Below are positions 34,425 to 43,193 of a DNA stretch of 64,000 nt, one piece after another. Location: NCBI RefSeq assembly GCF_030296615.1, contig NZ_AP027732.1, positions 3,043,042 through 3,107,041 on the forward strand. The letters are read 5' to 3'. Positions within the stretch are counted from its first letter, which is position 1, and the number at the start of each line of letters is the position of its first letter. The notes under the pieces are model-generated. The model saw nothing but the letters and a program-made list of their open reading frames with translations. It did no database searches and was not told the DNA's origin. Source of the DNA: Frondihabitans sucicola (GTDB lineage: Bacteria > Actinomycetota > Actinomycetes > Actinomycetales > Microbacteriaceae). The translations under genes and the position numbers were made by a program.

Positions 34425-34446
34425 GCCCCACCGACATCGGTGGGGC
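34425..34446. promoter_or_regulatory. Perfect palindrome in the leader of the 71-residue gene
   Basis: GCCCCACCGA (34425-34434) is the exact inverse of TCGGTGGGGC (34437-34446), with only two bases between. It lies 27 bp before the ATG and just upstream of the ribosome site. As RNA it would form a stem next to the ribosome site; as DNA it could be an operator. A second palindrome ACAACGTTGT lies at 34413-34422. Confidence 0.6.
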
Positions 34447-34459
34447 CGTGATTCGAACA

Positions 34460-34478
34460 GTACCCGGTGAAAGGGTAC
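34460..34478. promoter_or_regulatory. Second inverted repeat upstream of the 71-residue gene
   Basis: GTACCC (34460-34465) and GGGTAC (34473-34478) form an inverted repeat with a seven-base spacer. A further GTAAC/GTTAC pair lies at 34511-34532. The 163-bp gap between the small gene and the EamA gene is thus rich in dyads, consistent with a regulated promoter. Confidence 0.4.
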
Positions 34479-34560
34479 AAAGCATCCGGAACGCCCAGAG
34501 AAAACGCTGTGTAACGCCGGATTTCGGGTTACAACCATTCGCGGCGGGCGGACAACGATG

Positions 34561-35417
34561 TCACGAGGCGGTCGCTTCGGCCGCGCGCCCTCGCGCCACC
34601 GTGACGCCGACGCTGGCGACCGTGACGAGCACCAGGGCGATGACTTCGCGAAGATCGAGTCGCTGCCGGATCACGATCAGCCCGGCGAGGGCGGCGACCG
34701 CCGGGCCGAGACTCGAGAGCACGCCGAACACGCGCGTCGGAAGCGTCCTGAGAGCCGTGAGCTCGAGGGCGTACGGAAGCGCAGACGTCGCAACGGCCAC
34801 GATCAGGAACACCCAGATGAGGCTCGGGTCTCGCCCGATCGCGCGCGCGGCGGGCGCGGACCCGAACGGCGCCACGACGACGGCTGCCACCACGATCGCC
34901 ACGACGAGCCCGTCGATGCCCTCGATCACTCGCCCCACCCTCGAGCTCGCCACGATGTAGGCGGCCCAGAAGGCCGCCGCTCCGAAGGCCAGCAGCACTC
35001 CGGAGATCGCCACCCCCGACGTGGTGCCCGAACCGAGCAGGATCACGCCGGCGAAGGCCACGAGCGCCCACAGGGCGTCGCGAAGACGCCGGGTCTGCAC
35101 CAGCGCGAGCACCAGCGGGCCCGTGAACTCGAGGGTCACCGCCACGCCGAGCGGGATGCGGGCCACCGCGAGGTAGATGAGCGAGTTCATCCCGGCCAGG
35201 GCCAATCCCAGCACGACGGCCGCAAGCCACTGACGGCGGCTCCACCGTCGGACCTTCGGTCGAACCACCACGAGCAGGATCACCGCTGCGAACACGAGGC
35301 GGAGCGTCGCCGCGCCCGTCGGCCCCACCTCGTCGAAGTGGGTGCGCGCGAACGCGCTGCCGAACTGGAGGAGAAGATGGCGCCGATCGCCAGGAGTGGA
35401 GCGGGAAAGCGGGGCAC
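34561..35417 (-). CDS. EamA-family (RhtA-like) drug/metabolite exporter (frameshift near N-terminus)
   Basis: The joined protein has about 285 residues with ten hydrophobic helices and two EamA repeats, a transporter of the RhtA/YdcZ type that exports amino acids or metabolites. Markers are ARTHFDEVGPTGAATLRL near the start and VTLEFTGPLVLAL in the middle. Start GTG 35417 gives MPRFPAPLLAIGAIFS. The frame breaks at 35370-35371, where one added G (plus strand) gives IFSLQFGSAFARTHFDEVG. The substrate is unknown. Confidence 0.85.
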
Positions 35418-35542
35418 CTGTCGATTAACTCATACCGGCGACACTCGGCATCGCTAGACTCCCCAGCAGCGGCCTGGTTACGACGATGTGGCGGGTCTCG
35501 TACGACACGCAGCACGGAACGACAGAACTGGGGAGCGCGGAG

Positions 35543-37587
35543 TTGGGCAACAGCGAAATCGGCATCGAACACAGGCCGCGGTCTGCCAGAGCACACTCGA
35601 TTCGGTTGGCCGTGGTGGGTGTTCTCGTCGCCGTTGCGGCCGCGCTCACGCTCGCACCGGCTCCTGCGGCGCACGCCACCGCCCCCGTCGACCTGCACGG
35701 CGCCTACGTCCTCGACGAGGCCGGCGTCCTGAGCGCCGCCGACAAGACGAAGATCAAGGCCTCTCTCGACACGCTGCAGACCGACACGGGGATCACCCTC
35801 CTCGTCGTCTACGTGCCGACCTTCACGAGCCCCTCCGATCGGGCGCAGTGGGGGCCAAGACCGCCGAGCTGAACAGCCTCGGCACGAACGACGTCCTGCT
35901 CTCGGTGGCCGTGACGGATCGTCTGTACGACATCTCGAAAGACTCCGACTCCACCCTGTCCAGTTCCGACCTCTCGAGCATCGAGACCAACGATCTGGTA
36001 CCGCAACTCCGCGACAAGAACTGGGCGGAAGCAGCGGTCGCCCTCGCGAACGGAATCGACAAGGCGAACGGGCCGGCCGATCTGAGCTGGGTCCCCGTCA
36101 CGATCCTGGTCGTCGTCGTCGTCATCGTCATCGTCGTGCTGATCGTGCTCGTGCTTCGCCGCCGTCGCAAGAAGGCGACCGACGCCCAGCAGCAGGCCAG
36201 CCAGGCCGAACTCGATCGAAGAGCCGGAGCCCTGCTGGTCGGCATCGACGATCAGATCACCCAGGCCTCGCAAGAGGTCGGGTTCGCCAGCGCGCAGTTC
36301 GGTGAATCGGCCGCCGCCCCGTTCGCGGAGGCGGTCGAGTCGGCCAAGAAGAAGGCACGCCAGGCCTTCGAGCTCCGCCAGAAGCTCGACGACGACATCC
36401 CCGACACCCCCGAGCAGAAGCGTTCCTGGACCGAGCAGATCATCGCGCTGTGCGAAGGCGCCCACGCCGACATCGAGGCGCAGTCCGAGGCCTACGACAA
36501 GCTCCGGGCCTCGGAGGCGACCGTCACGGAGGACACGGCTCGCCTTCGCAACGATTCCGCGGCGCTCAAGACGCGCGCGGAGTCGGCAGTCACGACCCTG
36601 ACCGCACTCAGCAGCACCTACTCCGCCCGCGCCGTGTCGAGCATCGCCGGAAACCCCGACCAGGCCGACAAACTCCTCGAGTTCGCCGACGAGTCGGCCA
36701 CGGAGGCCGAGTCGCAGATCCAGCAGGACAAAAAGGGCGAAGCGGTCGGTTCCGTCCAGAAGGGCAGACAGGCTCTCGTCCAGGTCGAGCAGTTGCTCGG
36801 TGCCATCGACAAGGCCGGCGCCTCCCTGTCCACCGCGCAGGCGAGCATCGACGCCGCGACCGCCGACCTCCGCTCCGACATCCAGTCGGCGCAGAAGGTT
36901 CCGGCCGGTGCGATCCCTCAGGGCTCCGATCTGTCCGGTGCCGTGTCCGATGTGCAGGCGGCCTTGGGCTACGCCGAATCCAATCGAGACGACCCGCTGA
37001 CCGTTCTCGACCGCCTCACCGCGGCGAACACCCGAATCGACACGTCCATGGCCGCCGTCCGCGACGCCGAAGTGTCCCGGCAGCGCGCGCAGGCGGCTCT
37101 CGACCAGGCGCTGCTGACCGCGCGGAGCCAGATCAGTGGCGCACGCGACTTCATCGAGACGCGCCGCGGGGCCATCAGCGCGGGACCGCGCACGCGGCTC
37201 TCCGAAGCCGAGCGGCACCTCCAGTCGGCCGTCGCGCAGGCGACCTCCAATCCGCCCGCCGCCGTGGCGGAGGCCCAGCAGGCAGCGGCCATGGCGCAGC
37301 AAGCCGTGAACGACGCCGACGCCGAGGTGGGCAGCTATCAGCAGCAGGGCATGTTCGGCGGTGGCGCGGGCGGCCTGCTCGGTGGCGGCGGTCGAGGCCA
37401 GGGCGGAGCCAATCTCGGCGGCATCCTCACCGGCGTCATCATCGGCGGGCTCCTCAACGGTGGCGGCGGAGGCGGCGGAGGGTTCGGCGGCTTCGGCGGA
37501 GGCGGCGGCGGCTTCGGCGGAGGCGACTTCGGCGGAGGCGGTGGTGGCGGCGGAGGCGGCCGCGATTCGAGCGGCGGTCGCTTCTGA
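35543..37587 (+). CDS. TPM-domain membrane protein with glycine-rich tail (frameshift)
   Basis: The joined protein has about 681 residues. A signal peptide (ending PAAHATA) is followed by a TPM domain (VDLHGAYVLDEAGVLSAADK; LLVVYVPTF; RLYDISKDSD; WAEAAVALANGID), one membrane helix of Val/Ile (about residues 188-210) and a long charged coiled-coil region. It ends in a tail of Gly-Phe-Gly repeats. The frame breaks at the G5 run 35850-35854; one added base joins AQWGAKTAELN. TTG 35543 has GGGGAG seven bases upstream; ATG 35486 is in frame but poorly placed. The TPM-PspA pairing is common in actinobacteria and points to envelope maintenance. Confidence 0.85.
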
Positions 37588-37678
37588 TCCGTTCTCGCCC
37601 CTTCCCTCTCCCCTGACACGTCTTCACCTTCGACACAACCGACGTCCGGCAGCCGGACACCACGAAAGGAAAGCACCG

Positions 37679-38437
37679 ATGGCAAAGCAGTCGATCTTCG
37701 GGCGCATCGCGCAACTCACGAAGGCCAACATCAACAACCTCATCGACCAGGCGGAAGACCCCAAGCTGATGCTCGACCAGCTCGTGCGGGACTACACGAA
37801 CAGCATCGCCGATGCCAAGAGCGCCGTCGCCGAGACCATCGGCAACCTGCGCCTTCTCGAACAAGACCACAAAGAAGACGTCGATGCCGCAGCCGACTGG
37901 GGCAACAAGGCCCTGGCAGCGAGCAAGAAGGGCGACGAGCTGCGAACCTCCGGCAACACGACCGAAGCCGACAAGTTCGACGCTCTCGCCAAGGTGGCCA
38001 TCGGACGTCAGCTGTCGAGCGAGAAGGAGGCCAAAGACGCGGAGCCGACCATCGCCCAGCAGACCGAGGTCGTGGACAAGCTCAAGAAGGGCCTGACCGG
38101 CATGGAGCAGAAGCTCCAGGATCTCAACAACAAACGCAACGAGCTCGTCGCACGCTCGAAGATGGCCGAGGCGCAGGGCAAGGTCAACGACGCCATCGGC
38201 AGCATCAACGTCCTCGACCCGACGAGCGACCTCGGTCGATTCGAAGACAAGATCCGGCGCGAAGAGGCAAAGGTCCTGGGCCAGCAGGAGCTCCAGTCGT
38301 CCAGCCTGGACGCGCAGTTCGAGAGCCTCGACGAACTCGACTCCCAGACCGAGGTCGAGGCCCGCCTCGCCCAGCTCAAACTGAGCGGTTCGTCGTCTCC
38401 CGTCGAGCACTGGGACTCGAAGCCGCTGGGCTCCTGA
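37679..38437 (+). CDS. pspA: PspA/IM30-family phage shock protein
   Basis: The 252-residue protein is almost all alpha-helical coiled coil, beginning MAKQSIFGRIAQLTKANINN and with the family block AEDPKLMLDQLVRDYTNSI. PspA oligomerises on damaged membranes and preserves membrane integrity. It has a good ribosome site (GAAAGGA) and lies 91 bp after the TPM gene. That gap has a small CCGG hairpin at 37644-37658. The two are probably cotranscribed and end at the terminator at 38455. Confidence 0.93.
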   Translation: MAKQSIFGRIAQLTKANINNLIDQAEDPKLMLDQLVRDYTNSIADAKSAVAETIGNLRLLEQDHKEDVDAAADWGNKALAASKKGDELRTSGNTTEADKFDALAKVAIGRQLSSEKEAKDAEPTIAQQTEVVDKLKKGLTGMEQKLQDLNNKRNELVARSKMAEAQGKVNDAIGSINVLDPTSDLGRFEDKIRREEAKVLGQQELQSSSLDAQFESLDELDSQTEVEARLAQLKLSGSSSPVEHWDSKPLGS

Positions 38438-38454
38438 TCCTGCTCACCCTCAAC

Positions 38455-38490
38455 GACTCGCCCCGGCCGCCTCCTCGGCCGGGGCGAGTC
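38455..38490 (+). terminator. Strong hairpin terminator after pspA
   Basis: GACTCGCCCCGGCCG (38455-38469) pairs over all 15 bases with CGGCCGGGGCGAGTC (38476-38490), leaving a six-base loop CCTCCT. It ends the TPM-pspA transcript, 18 bp after the pspA stop. The following sequence TCTCGTGG is only moderately T-rich. Confidence 0.85.
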
Positions 38491-38511
38491 TCTCGTGGAA
38501 GACTGTCGCTC

Positions 38512-39339
38512 GTGAGGTTCGTTGCAGTACCGCAGTGGCAGGGTTCTCCCTCGTCGCGAGCCATGAGACTGTCCGACGGTGCCAATGCCATCTTCGGTGA
38601 CCTGCCGGCGAAGGCGAGCACGATGGTCGAGGTCCCGGTGGGGGCCGGCGACGCCCTCGGCACAACCATTCATCGCCTCTCAGCCGTGGGCGCTATCGCC
38701 GACGCCCTCTCGGCCGAACTGACCGGCTCGACCGAGCCCGCCCTCGTCGTCGGCGGCGACTGCGGCGTCGAGTTCGCCGCCGTCGCTCACGCCTACCGCG
38801 ACGACACCTGCGTCGTGTGGTTCGACGCGCATCCCGACCTCCACTCTCCCGAGTCGAGCGAGAGCGGCGCCTTCAGCGGCATCGTCCTGGGTGCCCTCCT
38901 CGGGCGCGCCGACGCCGAGCTCCGCTCCAGCGGCATCGCCACCGCCTCCCCGGCGATCCCTCCGTCTCGTGTGGTGCTGGCCGGCACGCGCAGCTTCGAC
39001 GACGCCGAAGACGCCTTCGTCGACGAGGCTGGTATCGCCACCGTGAGCGCGTTCGACCTCGACCCGCAGGAGGTCGTCGATGCGGTCGCCAGAACCGGAG
39101 CCTCGTCGATCTACATCCACATCGACCTCGACGTGCTCGACCCCTCGACCTTCGACGGTCTCCTCGACCCGCAGCCGTTCGGCCTCGAGCCGGCCGCACT
39201 CGTCGCCGTCATCCACGCGCTCCGAGAGCGGTTCGAGCTCACCGGCGCCGGCATCTGCTCGTTCGCCCCGGCGACGGCGGAGGCTGCCGCGGACGACCTG
39301 GGCACGATCCTGCGCCTCGTCGGCGCCCTCGCCCGCTGA
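38512..39339 (+). CDS. Arginase/agmatinase/formimidoylglutamase-family metallohydrolase
   Basis: The 275-residue ureohydrolase fold has all binuclear manganese motifs: VVGGDCGVEFA (the usual GGDHS block with cysteine in place of His), VVWFDAHPDLHSP near residue 102 and YIHIDLDVLDPSTF near residue 202. A glutamate late in the chain follows. The change of the first metal-ligand His to Cys is unusual and could alter metal binding or activity. The substrate is not clear from sequence. It starts 21 bp after the pspA terminator and is its own unit, or is joined to the enoyl-CoA hydratase gene 44 bp downstream. Confidence 0.88.
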   Translation: MRFVAVPQWQGSPSSRAMRLSDGANAIFGDLPAKASTMVEVPVGAGDALGTTIHRLSAVGAIADALSAELTGSTEPALVVGGDCGVEFAAVAHAYRDDTCVVWFDAHPDLHSPESSESGAFSGIVLGALLGRADAELRSSGIATASPAIPPSRVVLAGTRSFDDAEDAFVDEAGIATVSAFDLDPQEVVDAVARTGASSIYIHIDLDVLDPSTFDGLLDPQPFGLEPAALVAVIHALRERFELTGAGICSFAPATAEAAADDLGTILRLVGALAR

Positions 39340-39383
39340 CTCGAGCCGCCGCGACGACGCCCGCGGCCCCGTACCATCGAGCC

Positions 39384-40202
39384 ATGACTCCGCGTACCAA
39401 GACCCCGGACTACGACGACTCCCGGCCCCGTGTCAGCGTCGAGCGTGACGGCCACGTCCTGCTGATCGGGCTGGACCGCGAGGAGAAACGCAACGCCGCC
39501 GATCTCCGCATGCTGCGCGAACTCTCCCTCGCTTACGGCCTCCTCGAGAACGATCCCGATCTCTGGTGCGGGCTGCTCTTCGCCCGCGGCGAGCACTTCA
39601 CGGCCGGGCTCGACCTCGCCGACGTCGCGGGCGCGGTCACGGCCGATGGTCTCGACATCGTCCCCGAGGGCGGTGTGCACCCGTGGCAGGTCGACGGAAC
39701 ACAGCTGTCGAAACCGGTCGTGATGGCCGTCCAGGGCACCTGCCTCACTCTCGGTGTCGAGCTGGCGCTGGTGAGCGACATCGTCATCTCGGCCAAGACG
39801 ACGCGCTTCGGTCAGATGGAGGTGCGCCGGGGCATCCTGCCCTTCGGCGGAGCCACCACGCGATTCCCCGCGCGCGTGGGCTGGGGAAACGCGATGCGCT
39901 GGATGCTGACGGGCGAGACCTTCGACGCCCGGGAGGCCCTGCGAATCGGTCTGGTCCAGGAGGTCGTCTTCAACGATCAGGTCTACAACCGCGCCTACGA
40001 CCTGGCGCACCGGATCGCCGACCAGGCGCCTCTGGCCGTTCAGGCCACTCTCGCCAACGCGAGGCTCGCTGTCCGCGAGGGCGAGCGGGCGGCGGAGCAG
40101 GCGCTCCAGCCGGCACTCGTGAGCCTGATGCAGACGGACGACTCCAGGCTGGGAATGCAGTCGTTCCAGGCCCGCGGAGACGCCACCTTCACCGGCAAGT
40201 AG
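39384..40202 (+). CDS. Enoyl-CoA hydratase/isomerase (crotonase) family protein
   Basis: The 272-residue protein is a crotonase-fold enzyme that acts on acyl-CoA thioesters. Oxyanion-hole segments GEHFTAGLDLADVAG near residue 72 and VQGTCLTLGVELALVSDIVI near residue 116 are present, with RRGILPFGGATTRFPARVG after them. The glutamate pair of true hydratases is not clear, so it may be an isomerase or another crotonase. No other fatty-acid genes are nearby. A terminator follows within 7 bp. Confidence 0.88.
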   Translation: MTPRTKTPDYDDSRPRVSVERDGHVLLIGLDREEKRNAADLRMLRELSLAYGLLENDPDLWCGLLFARGEHFTAGLDLADVAGAVTADGLDIVPEGGVHPWQVDGTQLSKPVVMAVQGTCLTLGVELALVSDIVISAKTTRFGQMEVRRGILPFGGATTRFPARVGWGNAMRWMLTGETFDAREALRIGLVQEVVFNDQVYNRAYDLAHRIADQAPLAVQATLANARLAVREGERAAEQALQPALVSLMQTDDSRLGMQSFQARGDATFTGK

Positions 40203-40208
40203 ACGCGA

Positions 40209-40243
40209 CGAAGGCCCGCTCTCCGTGGAGGAACGGGCCTTCG
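40209..40243. terminator. Bidirectional hairpin terminator
   Basis: CGAAGGCCCG (40209-40218) pairs perfectly with CGGGCCTTCG (40234-40243) around a 15-base loop. It lies between the ends of the convergent enoyl-CoA hydratase and csbD genes and can serve both. Confidence 0.75.
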
Positions 40244-40273
40244 GACGTGGTCGATCAGACGCAGCTCAGCACG

Positions 40274-40447
40274 TCAGGACTTGAAGACGTCTTTCACGTT
40301 CTCGCCGGCCTTCTTGGCCGAAGCCTTCGCCTGATCTCCGTGACCCTCTGCTTCGAGGCTCTCGTTGTCGGTGGCCTTGCCGACGGCTTCTTTAGCCTTG
40401 CCGGTGGCATCCTGCGCGGCGTTCTGGATCTTGTCGCTGAGTCCCAT
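40274..40447 (-). CDS. CsbD-family stress protein
   Basis: The 57-residue protein (MGLSDKIQNAAQDATGKAKE; ending GENVKDVFKS) is the usual small, charged CsbD helix protein, which is induced by general stress in many bacteria; its biochemical role is unknown. The start at 40447 is backed by AGGAGG six bases upstream. The frame extends to 40495 but the leader lacks family features. Confidence 0.92.
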   Translation of the reverse strand: MGLSDKIQNAAQDATGKAKEAVGKATDNESLEAEGHGDQAKASAKKAGENVKDVFKS

Positions 40448-40581
40448 GCGAGCCTCCTTGAGTCGATTAGACGGGCGCGTTCGCACCGTCACCACGGACC
40501 GTACCCGCGAAGCGCTGCTCTGGTTCGCTGAATTCGCGACATTGCCAGGCAGCCGGGCCTGGCGGGCGATACGTTCGGTCC

Positions 40582-41982
40582 ATGACGACTTATGACCTGA
40601 TCGTGATCGGCGCCGGAGCAGTCGGCGAGAACGTGGCGGACTACGCCACCCGCGGTGGCTTGAAAGTGGCGCTCGTCGAAGCCGAACTCGTCGGCGGCGA
40701 ATGCTCGTACTGGGCCTGCATGCCGTCGAAGGCCCTCTTGATGAGCAGCACCGTCCTCGACGGTGCGAAGGCCGTCGGCGGGGCCCGAGAAGCCGTCACC
40801 GGCGAACTCGACGTGCAGGCGGTCCTCAACCGTCGCGATTCGTTCACCAGCAACTGGGACGACTCGTCGCAGGCCGAGTGGGTCGCGGGCGCCGGCATCG
40901 ACCTGCTCCGCGGGCACGCGACCATCACGGGGGTCCGCGAGGTGACGGTCGACGGTGAGGTCCACACGGCGACGTACGCCGTCGCGGCGGTGACCGGCAG
41001 CACCGCGCTCCTTCCCGACGTGCCCGGCCTCGCCGAGGCCGAGCCGTGGACGAGCCGTGAGGCCACCAGCGTCAAGGTGATCCCCCAAAGCCTCATGATC
41101 ATCGGCGGCGGCGTGGTCGCCGCCGAGATGGCGACCGCCTACCAGCAGTTGGGCGCCACGGTGACGCTGGCCAGCCGGAGCGGTCTGTTGAGCGGACAGG
41201 AGCCCTTCGCCGGCGAGCTGGTCGCCGACTCCCTGAAAGAGCTCGGGGTCGACCTGCGTCTGTCCACGTCGCCGACATCGGTCCTCCGCACCGAGCACGG
41301 GCTCGTCGAGACGACCCTCTCCGACGGCACGGTCGTCGTGACCGACGAGATCCTGGTGGCCACCGGCCGGCTCCCGCGCACGGACGATCTCGGACTCGAG
41401 AACGTCGGGATCGAGCCGGGCGACTGGCTCCACGTCGACGACACCCTGCTCGTCCACGGCACCGACTGGCTCTACGGAGTCGGCGACGTCAACCACCGCG
41501 CCCTCCTCACCCACCAGGGCAAGTACCAGGCTCGCGCGGCCGGTGAGGTCATCGCTGCCAGGGCGCTCGGCAAGGAGCTCCACACGGAGCCCTGGGGTGC
41601 ACACGTCGCCACAGCCGATCTCGCAGCAGTGCCCCAGGTGACCTTCACCACGCCCGAGGTCGCCAGCGTCGGGCTCACGGCCGACGCTGCGACCAAGCAG
41701 GGCGTCGACGTGAAAGTCGTCGACTACGACCTGGCCGCCGTGGCAGGATCCAGCCTCAAGTCGGACACCTACAAGGGGCAGGCGCGCCTCGTCGTCGACG
41801 AGGCGAAGAAGGTCATCGTCGGTGCGACCTTCGTCGGACCGGAGGTCTCCGACCTGCTTCACGCCGCGACCGTCGCGGTCGTCGCCGAGGTGCCGATCGA
41901 CCGTCTCTGGCACGCCGTGCCGTCGTACCCGACGGTGAGCGAGATCTGGCTGCGACTGCTCGACACCTACGGTCGCCCGTGA
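40582..41982 (+). CDS. FAD-dependent pyridine nucleotide-disulfide oxidoreductase
   Basis: The 466-residue class I flavoprotein resembles dihydrolipoamide and mercuric reductases. FAD binding is shown by YDLIVIGAGAVGENVADYA, with a redox-active CX4C in VGGECSYWACMPSKALL near residue 42. The NAD(P) motif is IIGGGVVAAEMATAY, and the dimerisation domain has TFTTPEVASVGLT and WHAVPSYPTVSEIWLRLL. The C-terminal His-Glu pair of lipoamide dehydrogenase is changed (HAVPSYPT), so the substrate is uncertain. No lipoyl enzyme genes are adjacent. Confidence 0.9.
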   Translation: MTTYDLIVIGAGAVGENVADYATRGGLKVALVEAELVGGECSYWACMPSKALLMSSTVLDGAKAVGGAREAVTGELDVQAVLNRRDSFTSNWDDSSQAEWVAGAGIDLLRGHATITGVREVTVDGEVHTATYAVAAVTGSTALLPDVPGLAEAEPWTSREATSVKVIPQSLMIIGGGVVAAEMATAYQQLGATVTLASRSGLLSGQEPFAGELVADSLKELGVDLRLSTSPTSVLRTEHGLVETTLSDGTVVVTDEILVATGRLPRTDDLGLENVGIEPGDWLHVDDTLLVHGTDWLYGVGDVNHRALLTHQGKYQARAAGEVIAARALGKELHTEPWGAHVATADLAAVPQVTFTTPEVASVGLTADAATKQGVDVKVVDYDLAAVAGSSLKSDTYKGQARLVVDEAKKVIVGATFVGPEVSDLLHAATVAVVAEVPIDRLWHAVPSYPTVSEIWLRLLDTYGRP

Positions 41983-42334
41983 AGAACCCGCTGCTCGACT
42001 CGCCGATCTCGCGGGCGGGCTGCTCCTTCGCGACGGGAGTCGCTCTCGTGATCGGCGTTCCGCTGAGCACGGGGCGCATCCGCTTCGTCGGCGACCTCAT
42101 CGTCTGCTCCGGGCTCCCCGCTGGGTCTTCCGTCGCGGCGGCACCTGCGTCGGGCGGGTCTACCTGACCCGCGACAACGACGGCGACGACGTCCTCGAGC
42201 ACGAGGCCGTGCACGTCGCCCAATGGAAGAAGTACGGCATGCTCATGCCTTTCCTCTACGCGATCGCCGGCCGCGACGCGCTCACCAATCGATTCGAGAT
42301 CGAGGCCGGACTCGAGAAAGGCGGCTATCGATGA
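41979..42334 (+). CDS. Small protein with HExxH-like motif (frameshift)
   Basis: The joined product has about 118 residues. After a short hydrophobic N-terminal half, a DDVLEHEAVHVAQWKKYG motif matches the zinc-binding HExxH pattern, then FLYAIAGRDALTNRFEIEAG completes the protein. Proteins of this shape are widespread in actinobacteria without known function. The frame breaks at the C4 run 42116-42119; one added base gives GLPRWVFRRGG. The GTG start overlaps the stop of the flavoprotein gene (GTGA) and its stop overlaps the SDR start (ATGA), so all three are coupled. Confidence 0.8.
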
Positions 42335-43158
42335 CCACGCCGCGCACCATCGTCCTGACGGGAGCCTCGAGCGGCATCGGGCGCAAAGCCGCCGTCGCCC
42401 TGGCCAGCGGGGGCGCCACCGTCGCCGTCGTGGGCCGGAATCCCGAACGAACTCGAGCCGTCGCCGATGCGGTGGGCGGCGTGGCGCACGTCGCCGACTT
42501 CGACCGCCTCGACAATGTGAGGAGACTCGCCGACACCCTGCTCGACGCCCACGCGCGCATCGACGTCCTGGCCAACAACGCGGGCGGTCTCGTGAGTCGC
42601 CGCGAGGTCACGGCCGACGGATTCGAGCGCACGCTCCAGTCCAACCACCTCGCCCCGTTTCTGCTGACCAGACTTCTCCTCCCTCGCCTGATCGAGAGCG
42701 GCGGGCGAGTCGTGTCCACGTCCAGCACGGCCAACCTGTTGGGTCACGTTCGCCTGGACGACCTCAACTGGAAGAAGCGCGCCTGGGTCGGTGGTTGGCG
42801 CGCGTACGGGACGAGCAAGCTGCTCACCAACATGTTCGTCTCCCAGCTCGCCGCACGAACGAGTGTCGCCGCATTCGCCTTTCACCCGGGTTTCGTCTCG
42901 ACCGGATTCGGAGGCGACTCCGCCTCGATGCGGATGGTGAATCTCCTCACTCACGGCAACTACGGGATCTCGGCGGACGCCGGCGCCGTGCCCCTGATCC
43001 AACTCGCCGGGCCGACGACGATCGGCGTTCCGAGCGGCACCTACTTCGACCAGCTGAAGCCCTTCGGTCGCCAGGCGCCGCAGGCGAAGAACGTCCAGCT
43101 GGCCGAGGCGGTCTGGGAGCGCAGCTCCGAATTGGTCGGTCTGGGCAGCGAAATTTAG
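42331..43158 (+). CDS. Short-chain dehydrogenase/reductase
   Basis: The 275-residue SDR enzyme has the cofactor motif VLTGASSGIGRKAAVALA near residue 8, NNAGG near residue 88, the catalytic serine block VVSTSSTANLLGHVRLDD and YGTSK as the YxxxK pair. The layout is like the retinol dehydrogenase/WW-oxidoreductase type of SDR. The substrate is unknown. The stop codon TAG at 43156-43158 lies inside the iron box of the next gene. Confidence 0.92.
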   Translation: MTTPRTIVLTGASSGIGRKAAVALASGGATVAVVGRNPERTRAVADAVGGVAHVADFDRLDNVRRLADTLLDAHARIDVLANNAGGLVSRREVTADGFERTLQSNHLAPFLLTRLLLPRLIESGGRVVSTSSTANLLGHVRLDDLNWKKRAWVGGWRAYGTSKLLTNMFVSQLAARTSVAAFAFHPGFVSTGFGGDSASMRMVNLLTHGNYGISADAGAVPLIQLAGPTTIGVPSGTYFDQLKPFGRQAPQAKNVQLAEAVWERSSELVGLGSEI

Positions 43159-43173
43159 GTAAGGCATGCCATA
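43155..43173 (+). promoter_or_regulatory. Iron box (IdeR/DmdR type) before the siderophore locus
   Basis: The 19 bases starting TTAGGTAAGGC match the actinobacterial iron-box consensus TTAGGTTAGGCTAACCTAA at 13 positions by eye. It ends eight bases before the GTG of the siderophore-interacting protein. By family knowledge Fe(II)-loaded IdeR/DmdR would bind here and repress when iron is ample. Confidence 0.65.
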
Positions 43174-43174
43174 G

Positions 43175-43193
43175 TTAGGGTGTGCTAACTTCC
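43175..43193 (+). promoter_or_regulatory. Possible second, adjacent iron box
   Basis: TTAGG at 43175 begins a second sequence that includes GCTAAC (43184-43189), agreeing with the consensus at about 12 of 19 positions. It lies 20 bp after the first box and overlaps the start codon. Two tandem sites two helical turns apart could allow two IdeR dimers to bind. Confidence 0.4.

Noticed and set aside
34460..34478. LexA or iron box
   Set aside because: GTACCC-N7-GGGTAC does not fit GAAC-N4-GTTC or TTAGGTTAGGC patterns.
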